Assembly: GCF_047663525.1 (NCBI RefSeq) | Contig: NC_092600.1 | Location: 5,700,001 to 5,764,000, forward strand | Direction of reading: 5' to 3' | Length of the DNA: 64,000 bases | Source of the DNA: Anas platyrhynchos | Lineage: Eukaryota > Chordata > Aves > Anseriformes > Anatidae | The notes under the pieces: model-generated | Told to the model about the DNA's origin: nothing | What the model saw: only the letters and a program-made list of their open reading frames with translations | Database searches by the model: none | Part shown: positions 21,901-33,900 of the stretch, in pieces | Layout of the letters: every line of letters begins with the position of its first letter | How positions within the stretch are numbered: the first letter of the stretch is position 1 | Program-made: the position numbers and the translations under genes

Positions 21901-24900
21901 TCATGAAGTCCTGTTTTCTGTGTTCTCTGTGCTTCCAGCTGGTGGAACACTGCAGGTATTTATAGGGGTACCTAGCCTAATATTTGTCCTGGTGTCTTAG
22001 GGAGGATGGAGATGCATCGGGTTTTTGTTCCTGAGAAGAACCGAGCTTAAGTTGTCTTTTCCTTAACAGTAGCACTTGTGTTTCTAGGAAAACCAGTCCT
22101 AGCAAAGGACTTATGGCACAACAGCTCCCTCAGGAGTGGCAGGTACAGAATTCTGAGAAGTGCTGTGTGGACAAAAATGCTGTGTGTAGGTGCAGCAGTC
22201 CTGGCAAAGACTGGTTCAGTTGTCTTTAGGAGCAGTGGCTGGTGGTGCTGCTGCTGTTGCAGCAGTTTATAGGTAGTTACGGTAAAGCACCAGGGAGTAT
22301 TTTACCAGTATATAGAACAACAAATTACCTTGCTGACAAAAAATGCCTCCATATCGTGAGTGTTTGTCTTCAAATATTGTCACTGACATGAATGTATTAA
22401 TTGCGCGTTGCCTCTCTGTGGACTGCTGTTTGAATCATTCTTATGTTGTCTTATTAAGACTCAAATTCATAAGAGAGCTCTTAACGTCATGGAAAGCATA
22501 AGGTCAGCTTCTCCTGGAGGTTGTGTGCGTTTTTCATCTCTGCTCTGCAATTTGATCCAAATTCTGGTAATACTGAAGGTTTGTGTACAGACTGAACGCT
22601 TAAATTCAGCGTTAACTGCGGTGCTGAGTCACTGATACAGCTGTGTGGTGGCTGATCAGTAAAATGAATAATATCAAAGGGCTGGCAGAGTTGCTAGATA
22701 ATGTTTGTGAAGTGCTCACCGGGGAACAAGGCAGCGATGAGCACAGCTGTGTGTTTTTTCCAGCTCTGTAGAGAAATTCTTGACAACTCTTGTTTCAGAC
22801 AACCACCTATACTCGCAGGGGACACGGGAATTGTACCAACCCTGGCTGCTCCTTCACTTATGTCACCAGACATAAGCCACCAAAATGCCCAGCATGTGGG
22901 AACTTCCTGGGAGGGAAATGGATCCCGAAGGTAAACTCGCTTTTCCTTCTTGTTCTCTTCAGTCAAAAAGTGCTGTTTTTATGAATGCCTGTGATATTTC
23001 TAGGCCTGTGTTTGAAGTTATCCTACAAATTGAGATTTTTGTGGTGGAATTTCAACATGGTTTTATCAACAGAAAGAAACAATAAATCTGAGCAATGGTA
23101 GGTGTGTTATCATTTGGGAGCCATACGATAGCTGGTCTAGTGGGAGTTGAAATGTCAGGTATTGGTGGTTCGTGGCTGTCTGATCATTCTTGATGTTCTG
23201 ACCTTTAAAAGGAGATTTCAGGAGGTTGGTGTAGTTGTGGACATGGTTGTTGAATTGAAAAGTTTTTATCCACGTGATGCCCACTCCACTTAAGTTACTG
23301 GAATCTCCACTAGCTATGCACAACAAGTAGTTGCTCCTTAAACCTTGGCAAAGTAAAGGTAATTAACTGAGCTCTGAACAGATGTGTTCATGAAATTTAT
23401 CTGCAACACAGCCCCTCAGGCCCAAATTAAAGGATGTTCTCAGTGTGAAAACTTGTTCTGGCTGTTAAAATTTCAGTGATTGTGTGTGCATTTGTCCTGA
23501 ACCGATGTGTCTAGATTCATTAAGCATTTAGGGGAAAGAACTTTCTCAGCACACAAACTGTAGAGTCTGACCTGATGGCAGAGCTTATTATGTGCTGGGA
23601 TACAAACAGCAACAACATCTTTTGTGCTGGAAACCTGCTGAAGTAGATGGGTGGCTAGCTGCAAAAAGGTGTTTCTGCCTGAATATGGCATGCCTGCTCT
23701 GTTAAATCTCACGCTGTTTTGAATTGAAACATTCTAGGGGGAAGGTTTTCCTTCTGTCTTACAGTTATATGCTGCTCTTCTGGGAACATGCTTGCATAAA
23801 CAGTTCCGTTTATTCTTATGGTGTCATGCCTTGGAGAAAAACATGCAACAGTGTTTTTTTTTACTGGTAGTAACATCAGTAGGACTGAAACTAAGTACAT
23901 ACATACCTTCCTGTTCCTTAAAATGGGATTACGTTAGATGTCTGTTTTTAGAAACCTAGAATATTCTGCTGAGCATAAACTCTTGAGAAAGCTTAGAATC
24001 CGTGCGTTTAGCACGCCAGAAGCTCTCGACTGCTTCTCTGATAGCATTTGTGTATTACCAGCTCAGTGCTCCACCTTACCTTTACTGACCTCAGTACAAA
24101 GCTCCTGTAGCCTTAGTCTTGAAGGTAAAACTTCGCTTAAAGCTGAAAAACCTTCCCGAGTAATTCTGTATTTCCTGGCTCCCTCAGATTAATGCTTTGC
24201 TGAGTGCTCCTACACCCCTTTGCACTACGCTGCAATTTAATCCAAAAGATGCAAGTTCTGTATCTAGCTCCCTTTGGTTCCTCACTAGCAGGGAAGAACA
24301 GACAGCATCAGAGAGCTGAAGGTAGGAAAGGGAAGTGTAGGAGTTGGGCCCTTGTTCCAGAGGGTGGTGGATGAGTTTGTGATGCTGGCACTGATGGTGG
24401 TATTTAAGAGAGTTTAAGGAAGACTGATTTTTCAATGTAAAACTGTCAGGAGGTTAGATAAAATGTTATCAAGGTCTTTCCAGTTGTAGAAGATATTTCT
24501 GCTCTCATGTGCAATCCATTGCTTAAACACTCAGGATTTTGGTCTTTTGATCCAACGTTGAATAGGCCATGTGAACAGAACTTACTTACCTGTGAAAGCC
24601 TAAATCTCTGAAATGTGCTCGTCTTCTTGTTTCCAGGAAAAGCAACCAAAAGTCAAATCTGAGCCAAATTCAGGCACTTCTCTGAAAACTCCAGCAACCA
24701 AAAGAGGTCAGCAGTCGGTGCTCACAGAACCGGCAGCTGTTTGTGAGAGCACCTCGAAGTCTGCCCTGGAAAGCTCTGAAGCGGTCAGCCAGCTGCTGAA
24801 TGCTGTGCCTGCTGGAGGGCAGATGCAGGAGACGGAGTGGGAGGAAGTGATTGTCTCTGAGGCTCACATTCTTGCCAACAGTGTGCTTGCTGAAGACAGA

Positions 24901-27900
24901 GGGACTGCTGCAGGAGGAAGGGTTGGTCAAGAGAGCCAGCCGCAAGGAGACTCTTCTACAGAGCAGGCAGAAAAAGACAGTGTAGGGCTGGGAGTGCCAC
25001 CGTCTTCTGAGGTGCTGAGTCCAAATACCTCTGCAAAAAAGCCAGTGGGGTGAGTTACAGAGGTGTATGATGTCTGATGTGTACTGATGGAACTAATCCA
25101 AGAAATTGAAGGCTGTTGGCAGTGCTTTGTGCAAGACCTTCTGTGTCCTGTCTGCTTTCTGCCACTTCAAGATTGTTCTTTTGAAATGGTTTTGCCCATC
25201 AAAGTTATTTTTTTTAAAGTGACAATGAAATTGTTGTGGTAGTCACAGGGCAGATGTATCTTTAGCATTATTTCTCCTTTCTACTGCAATAGCTATGATT
25301 ATTGCGCTAATAAAGCACAGGAGAGAGGAGAAAATTGAGGGTGAGAGGGAAACCATGGAATTTCTTTCCAATTGTAGCTCTTGTCTTTTAGAATTGATGC
25401 TCCAGCTGCTGCACACAAAGGGCAAGAAGTAAAGAGTAAACCAAGACCGAAGCCCTCCTTGCTGGCTGCAGCAAGGCCCATGCGAGCAATTCTGCCCGCA
25501 CCAGCCAGCGTGGGGAGAGAAGCCAGCACTGAGCAGGCTAGCAAGAGACAGGCGTTTGCAAATACTGGTAAAAATACTGGTTCTCTGGTATGCTTTGGGA
25601 GTGGTTGTCTTTCCTCTCTATATTGAAGTGGTCTTTGTCAAGTAATAAGATGTGTCTGAAAGGAGATAGTGAGCTATCCTAGGTTTAAAAAAAAAAACAA
25701 ACAACAAGCACCCATGATTTCTTTCTAACCAGAAGGGCAGGTGAAAGGGATGTGAAACACCTGCTTGTGTCACTTCAAGTTCAGAGGAAAAAAAATCTGT
25801 GACTCTGGTTTCATTTACCGAAGAAGAAGAAAACAGGACTTGTTTTTTCTTACCTAACCTGCTGCGTTCTTTTCTTTCTTCAAGACAAGCATCCCCCTGT
25901 GAGAACGTCAGGCTTGAAGCCCAGTACACTGAAACAATTGGGTCAGGCAGTTCTGCAGCCACCAAGTGCTGAGGAGCAAAAGGTATCTATGGCTTGTTTC
26001 TCAAATGCACAATTCTTTCCTTGGGATTATTTTCCCCAAATGAGGGGTATGAGCTGGATGTTGAGGAATAGAATATGAGAATGTAGCACCCTTATGATGA
26101 TGGAAGTTGTGACCAACAGTTTTTATGAGATGGCTCTGAAGCAGTGTGAATGCTGGATGGTCAAGAGTAGGAACTTGGCTGAGAGATGCTGGTGGACAGA
26201 CCTTCGTCCAGCTGCTTTGAAAACCTGGTTACTTCCAAAAGACATTTGAGGATCTGGTGGTGGTTTGGGAATCTGACATGTAATACTGGCTACTGAGGGA
26301 CTCCGTTTTCCCTGTGAAAGATGATTGAGTAGGAAGCAAAGCTTGCTAAGATGCTGGAATACTTCTACCAGAATTTTAAAGCCCTAGTATGCAGAACAGC
26401 ATGTTGTAGTCCCCCGATATTAAATGAACATTACCAGATTTCCTGGGGGAAAGAAAATGCTAATAGGTATTTGCTTACAGGATGTGTGTATTCAGTAGTA
26501 TGTGTCTCATAGGTGTTGTTTTTTTCTTTTTGTCTTCTGCTTTCAATCTCTAGCTCCACAGCACTTTGCCCAACAGTGCATCGCAGGTTAAAGTAGTGGA
26601 GGTCAAGCCAGATGTGTTCCCTTCCTACAAGTACAGCTGCACTGTAACTTTGGTGAGAATTTGTCAGATGGTCTGAGTTGCGCTGTGGGGTTGTCATCTC
26701 TGGGATGAGGTTGTTCTGTGGCTTTTGTTTTACTGACTTGCAAAAACATTATCCTGTATTTAACGTGAGCATTTGTGCTGTATATGTCATCTGTTGACCT
26801 AATCTGGGCTGTCTGTGCCATGTTGCAATCATGTTTGGGACCTTGTTAAGAAATGGATTTTTCTTCATACTCTGGTGTAATTTGCATCGCCCCCTTGAGT
26901 TAGGTGGGAAGGTTCAGTGCTTGCTGAAGGAGTTTATTGTGTGAAGTGTCTGTGGTCTCTGGGATTTGTCTCAAAACATTTGGGTACTGGTTCAAATGTT
27001 ACGTACAAAGCAATAGGGCCTGCTATTTAACCTTTACTCTAAGTGTTATAAACTGGAGAAAAGCATATAATATTCAAGCAGACTATTGTACAGTCTTGTT
27101 AGTATGTAAAAGTCACGGTTAACAAACATCATTTTTGTGTCATTCCAGGATTTGGGACTGGCAACGTCACGTGGCAGAGGGAAATGCAAGAACCCCTCCT
27201 GTAGTTATGTGTACACAAACAGGCACAAGCCACGAATCTGTCCAAGCTGTGGCTACAATCTTGCCAAAGACAGAGCTGAGAAAACAGCAAAATCCCTGGT
27301 AAGCTTCAGAGTGTTTTGTTTTTCAAACCAACATTGTGGAGTGGGTGGGGAAGTATCTTAGTTTGCAAGTTCCCATGGGAACATGTTAATTTTCTTTTTC
27401 CATTATGGTAAGTCTGTTTCTAACAATAATGTCGTACTGAAAATGCTCGTGGTGATGTTTTTACTGTTCAGCTTCTGCAATAGTGGTGTTTCAGGCTCAC
27501 AGTGAGACAAACACTCAGTTCTACCACTGGATGTCTCTGTAGCTTAAAAATGCTTATGGTGTGTTACTGCATGCTGGGGAAATCACCCTTAAAGTCACAT
27601 TTGTTGTGTCAGCTTTGTGGAACTTCAGACTTCATCAAAAAACTCCCAAGCATGCTCTGCTTTGTGACCAGTTTGTGGCAAATGTCAACTCAGTTAGTAC
27701 ATCTTGTATTCGAGCTTCCTATTTTTAGGGGTTTGTAGTGCGACTTACTTCCAGGCTGAATTTATTTCTGGATGTAGTATTTTCATTCTGTTGTAGAACG
27801 ATGTTGTTCAAGATTTCTTCTGCTCTTGTACTTGGATATAAATAGTGTGTTGTGGAGTTTGTTTTGTTTGCTTCTGAGGTAATCTTTTTTTTTTTTTTTC

Positions 27901-30900
27901 CCAAAATTTCAAAGTTTAGCTTTTCTTGTACAGAATTGTCTTGCCATTTAAGAAAAAAAAAAAAAAGAAAAAGCTGTCCTGTTCTTAGCTGGAATGCACA
28001 CTCAGCATATAAACAGACAACTGCATTGTAGTCTGTGCAGTAGTTTTACTCTGTTGCTTGATTTAAAAAAAAAATATTTTGAAGTACATAACTTTGTATA
28101 TTAAAAACATAAAGCAAAAAATAAACTGAAATAGCCTGTGTGAAATCCTCATGTAAGCAGATGTGTAGGGAACAGCAGTACGCTTAGCTCAGCTTGCATT
28201 CTGACATTCTGAGAGGCATGTGGCTTGTCTCTTCCTCTTTTTTTTTTAATTTTCTTGTTTTAGTTGTGCTTAACATTCCTATCACACAGTTTGTTGTTGT
28301 CTCTGCTTTTGGACTGATTGTTTATCTCATTGCTAGACTGGACAGAAAAATGGGTTGAAATGTTAGCAGAAGGGTTTATGTGATCAAACAGCTGAGTCTG
28401 TGTTCTCTCTGTTCTTCTGAGTCACTTTGAGTTCAATTCTCCCATGCGTGTGCACCTGTACGAAACTGTGGCTGATCAATTGTAATCGATCTGTGTATTC
28501 CATGCATTGCAACCCCCAGTTCTAGTTTAACACTTGTCTGTTCTAGTTCCTGGAGAGTTATGCAGGCTGCCATGGCTGTCTGAGCATGGTGTATAGGAGA
28601 ATGTGCCTGATAATTGCAACTGCCTTTCTCCATAGGTTGCTGAGTGTATTGAAATGTTTGTGTGCCTGTTGATGGTTGTCCTCCCCTTCCTAATCCTCAA
28701 TGCCTGCAATAACAATCCAGTACAGTGATAAGTTTGTGGGTGGTTTAGCAACATAATTGGAGTTCCTGGAAAGACTGGGCTGTAATGAATAATTTTAGGT
28801 AAAGTAGCTTAGGCTTGAAGCTACTGCCTGCGATCACTGATGGAGCAGAAAAGTAGAAGTCAAGCCTACTGGGTACAAAGGTTACTGTGATTCTCCTACC
28901 TCTTGTGACTTTTCTGGACTTCTTTATATTTCATCCCCACACATGCCTCATTGGGAATATGTTTTGTTTACTCTCTAGGAGGTCAGTCCAGGCCAGTCTG
29001 ATGTGCTGAACACCAGCGAGCCCTTAACCCCATCCCAGAAAGAGATCCAGCGCCAATCCACCCTGCAGTTGCTGCGCAAAGTAATGCAGATCCCTGAGAA
29101 TGAATCAGAACTGGCCGAGGTCTTCACGCTCATCCACGAACTGAACAGCTCACGGCTCATCCTGTCCAACGTGAGTGAGGAGACGGTCACCATAGAGCAG
29201 ACCTCCTGGTCAAACTACTATGAGTCTCCATCTGCGCAGTGCCTCCTCTGTAACAGCCCATTGTTCAAAGGGGGACAGAAGTAAGATTCTGTTTTAGACT
29301 TGTGACTCTTTCACCCTTGTGCTGATACTCTGTGTTACAAGAATGCCTGAAATAATACTTAGTTTAGCTCCAATATTGAAGCTGGTGTAACTGGCAGTGA
29401 ATAAGCTACGTGTCTTTGGAAAAGGCGTAGCTTGATAGCTGTGAGCAGTTTCTGTTTCTCTTGTACTGTTTAGTTTGTCATAGTTACCATTTCCGTACAG
29501 CAGGAGAGCTTGATCAAAGCCTAGCTGCTAAGTCTAGATGTAATTTTTTCTTTGAAATGGAGTCTTCATTAGTCATCCCCTCTTTGTTTTCTATTCTGAT
29601 GTTTTTGAGGCTGACAGGCAAAATTGTGGGATTAGAGATGTGTGTTGTGTGATTTCCTTTTTTCCTCTTCCCAATCTGAATGTTTGCTGTGTGGATCTTA
29701 TTGCTTATGATGTTTTCATTCTTTTTATGGTTTAGCGTGGGCTTGAGTGAATCCTTTCTGGAACCTATACCCAAATTGAAACCTGAAAGATTCTCAGAGA
29801 CTACTAGTGTACAGGCTGGATTACTTTACCTAATTTTGTGTAAAAGCCCATAGGATGTTTCCTCACTGAGTCTGCCAAATATCTTCCTGTTGCCTAAAGC
29901 CTGAGCTCAAACATTTCCAAAACAAAATGTCATGTAGTTTACTACTGTGTTTCTCTTTTCCGGAACCAAAAGATTTTCTTGGTACCAGTTATGGGTGTTT
30001 GATTTGGTCATGCTAGTACTAACTGAGAATCTTCTAGCAGAAATGCTTTTTATTTGTAGCCATTTTTGCAGGTGAGTGCCATGTTGTACCCTGTCCCTGA
30101 CTTTATCACTTCCAAACTGTGCATTGTAAATCCTCACTTCTGTGCTGCTCTGCTCTGCAGCTCTGAGTGCAGGACTCCCACATGTGCCTGCATAGGCTCT
30201 AATTAAGCTGTTGCCAGTGGGAAGGAACTAGCTTTGGATTTAATTCCCATTTTCTCAGGTGGACAGTTAACATTTCTGCCACCAGGGCACATCTGGCATT
30301 TTCCTGTCTGAACTTCTTCCCCCTTGGCAGCCTTGTTGTAAGGGAGGTGGCCTTTCAGTATCTGTGTGTGCTGGGACAGACTTGGGCAGAGCATGTTACT
30401 AGTCACTGTTTGCTGCTCTACAGCAGCAGGGCTGATGCTGCTCTCATGACAGCTGAGGCTGTAGCTTTTCTTCACCACTCAAATTCTATGCACTCAATAC
30501 GTGGAGCTGGGGAGATCCTGTAGTGCTGTTAAAAGAATGTGAACAGTGACCTGACTGTCCCAGGAATCCATTCAAAAATGTAGTATTTTTTTTTTTTTGT
30601 GTTGTGAATTGATGTGAACTGGCTTAGACTGACATACTAACCAACTGATCTGAACTAGAACAACTTAAGTTACTGCAGTCCTGGACTGAAAAATCTGTTG
30701 GCTTAACTCTGAGCTGTCTTTTGCTTGTCTGTTACAGTTCTCTTGCTGGTCCTCAGGAGTGCTGGCTGCTGACAGCGAATAGGTTACAGGTGGTTACAGC
30801 TCAGGTCAAAGTGTGCTTGAACCTGCAGTGTCTGGCCCTCCATAGCTTCATGGATATTTATACAGGTAGGGAAAAGTGAGCGTACCAAATTACAGCATGA

Positions 30901-33900
30901 GTACAGACTAAACCCTTCAGAAGCAGTGGGACTGTATCAGGACATTGTCATTGCACAGAAAACTCTCTTGCATACTCCACTGTATTAAACTTGAATTATT
31001 TTTTACTTTAATTATTCTGCAGTTTCCGTAAGTAAACCTATATGTGTGGGGAAAATGTGTGAATACTCTGAGGAGCACCATACACTGCTTCATTGTTGTA
31101 GGTCTCTTCTGTCTAAGTGTTAAATGTTGGGTTCTGTGAGGCAGTCCCTGAGTTCATAGTCAAAGACATCTCTGCAGTGCTTTATTTGTTAGCATTGACT
31201 GGTGAGAGCTGAGCAGCAGTCACTGTGGGCTTCCTGCAAGGCAGCATGGAGCCAAGGAGATAGATTGGCTGTTGTTCCTTGTAGCTTTTTTAATTTAAAG
31301 ACAAGACTAGAAAAGAATTTACTCATGCTAATGTGCAAAGGGAATAGTCACATAAGCTGTTTTGAGCTGTTTTCATTGATCCTCTGGACTGTACTCATCA
31401 AAGTGTTTTGCATATCATTAAGAAAGGAATATGTTTCGTTGTGAGGAATATCTGGAACCCGACAGACAATGACTGTCTTGTTTTAACTGCAGGCCTTTTT
31501 AATGTGGGCAACAAGTTGCTAGTGAGCCTGGATCTTCTGTTTGCAATCCGAAACCACATTAAACTTGGAGAGGATCCCGGAGTGGCTGTTGGCAATATTC
31601 TGAACTCTGTTCAGGAGCAAACTGGTGGGTTTTCCCTCTTTTTTTTTTTTTTTTTTTCTAACCATAACACACCAAACTTTGTGACCTGCTAATGATTGTT
31701 AAGTTGTAAAAAGGGAAAACCCGCCTCTCCTGGTGTGGTGTGTTTCTGTTAAATCACTTCCTAAACCCAACAGTACCTCTGTGACCAGTTCTCTGTAGCA
31801 ATTCTCTGGAGGACAGGTTTGTTTTTATTCTGCATAGGAGAGGTTCTGCTACCTCTCTGCTGCCTTTAGGAAGTGAAAGCTGTAACAGTGGCATGTTCTC
31901 CTTTCAGAAAAAAGCCTGAGCTCTGATGAGCAGGCTCAGCTCCAGGAACTGCTGTGCAATGGCTACTGGGCCTTTGAGTGCCTCACTGTCCGGGATTACA
32001 ATGACATGATCTGTGGAATCTGTGGCATAACCCCCAAGGTGGAGATAGCCCAGAGGAATGTGGAAAATGTCCTGGCATTGAAAAACATAGAGGTAAGCTT
32101 TTCACAAACGTTGCATCCTGTTCAAAGCAGATTGTAACGACTTCTGCTGAGTCTGGTCTTTGTAATGCATGATAATTACACGAAGCCTTTGTGACCAGTT
32201 TTCTGCTGATGCTTGACAAGAGGATGTGGCTGGAGTGGTGATGCCTGTACTTCCTCTTAGAGGTGTTTGGGGAAAACAAGATCTTCTGTCTCTGGACCAC
32301 AGCTTTGGTCCAGTAGCCTCTGATAGTAGGAATCTTTGATGAATTTTGCAGGACTTGGCATTCTTCCTTTGATATGAAGGAATCTTTCTTCCTTTTTTTT
32401 TTTTTTTTTTTTCTCCCAACAGCAGTTTCCTTGAGGTGCTGTTTTCCCTAATGGTGAAAAATGCCCTAGTAGTAGTATGTAGCACGTCTGGCTTTTATGT
32501 CAAATAACTGGTTTGGACTTTCACGCAAAGAAAAGTGATTGTGGGGAACTCCAAGACAGAAAAGGAGCCTGATGTCATCCTGTTGTACTTGGGTTGAGCA
32601 CAGTTCTGGGTAGTCCTTGTGTTTTGAGTGAGCCTGATTAAAAAAAAAAAATCTCAAATGAGCTATGGTTATTTGTGTTTGACCAGTGCGTTTCTTGCTC
32701 TTTCTAGTTTACTTGGCCAGAATTCTTGGCATCAAGTGAAGTGAATGTGGAAGACTTCTGGTCCACAATGGAGACAGAAGTGATTGAGCAGGTGGCTTTT
32801 CCTTCTAGCATCCCCATCACAAAGTTTGATGCTTCTATTGTTGCTCCTTTCTTCCCTCCACTGATGAGAGGAGCAGTGGTGGTCAATTCTGAGAAGGACA
32901 AGAACCTGAATGCGCAGCCAGTGCCAGGTAATTGCTGCGGTACTTATTAAGAACTATTTGATGTGGTGATGACTTGAGTATTTTGGTGATGTTTAGAGCT
33001 GTATGACTCTATAAAAGGTATGTCTGCTGAAGTAAGAGAAGATTGCTGGGAGCAGTCCACCTGTTCTCAGGATACTGAGCAGCTTGAGCTTTGACCTGCA
33101 AAGTGAATTGAATACACTGCTGTGCTCTGATGCATTTGAAATATGGGGGACATGAGAACACTGCACCCTGAATGAAGTAACATGGTCTAAATGCAAGGAA
33201 ACAAACACAACTTGAATGCCAGTCAGTATTGTTTCATGTTAGACCGATTCTTGCTGTTGTAAAAGCTGTAGGCAGTGCTTGGTATCTCACTCTCAGAAGG
33301 GGAATAAGTCTCCAGCAGGATGTGAAAAAAGCCTAGGAGATGGATGTGTTAGTCCTGATCAGTGTAGTCAGCATTCAGTATATTCAGGGCATGGACTGCA
33401 TGTAACAAGAAGCCCTGAGATGAATAAGCTCAGATGAACAAGATCTAAATTCAGTCAGCACCCGGTTCCCTTAGCATTTTAGGTATTAGGCATTCTGAAA
33501 TTTGTGAGAAGAAAACTGGCTTTGTATGTTTAACAAGACTGAGTTGGCTTTGCAGCCAGGGTTACTGCTGTCTGTAGAGAGCTGAGCTGCAGAAGGGCTA
33601 CGTGGGCTTTCGTGGGAGTGGAGCTACAGAGAGAGAACCAGGGAGGAGATGTGAATGGCAAGCGTGGAGCTGCTCAGTCCAAAAGCAGCAGTCACGCTTC
33701 TCTGTGATCTGCTGTCACTTGTTTATACTCACATCAGTTCAACCAATTAGTTAAAGGTTACAAGCAACAGGCTGAGCAAGTGCTCGTTGAGCCCCTAGTT
33801 GTGCTGGGCTCAGTCTGCTTGGAGGCAACCTCACTAGCAAGGGTTAGAGCAAAGTATGGGCCGTGGCTTCTGCAGTCTTCCAAAGAAATTACTTTGGTGC

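Noticed and set aside
22241-22268. CTG/CAG-rich stretch in an HMGXB3 intron as an expandable triplet repeat
   Set aside because: Too short and interrupted; only a minor imperfect hairpin.
25960-26560. Possible U12-type intron after HMGXB3 exon 9 (donor GTATCT)
   Set aside because: The donor differs from the U12 consensus and there is no TCCTTAAC-like branch point near the acceptor; it is an ordinary U2 intron.
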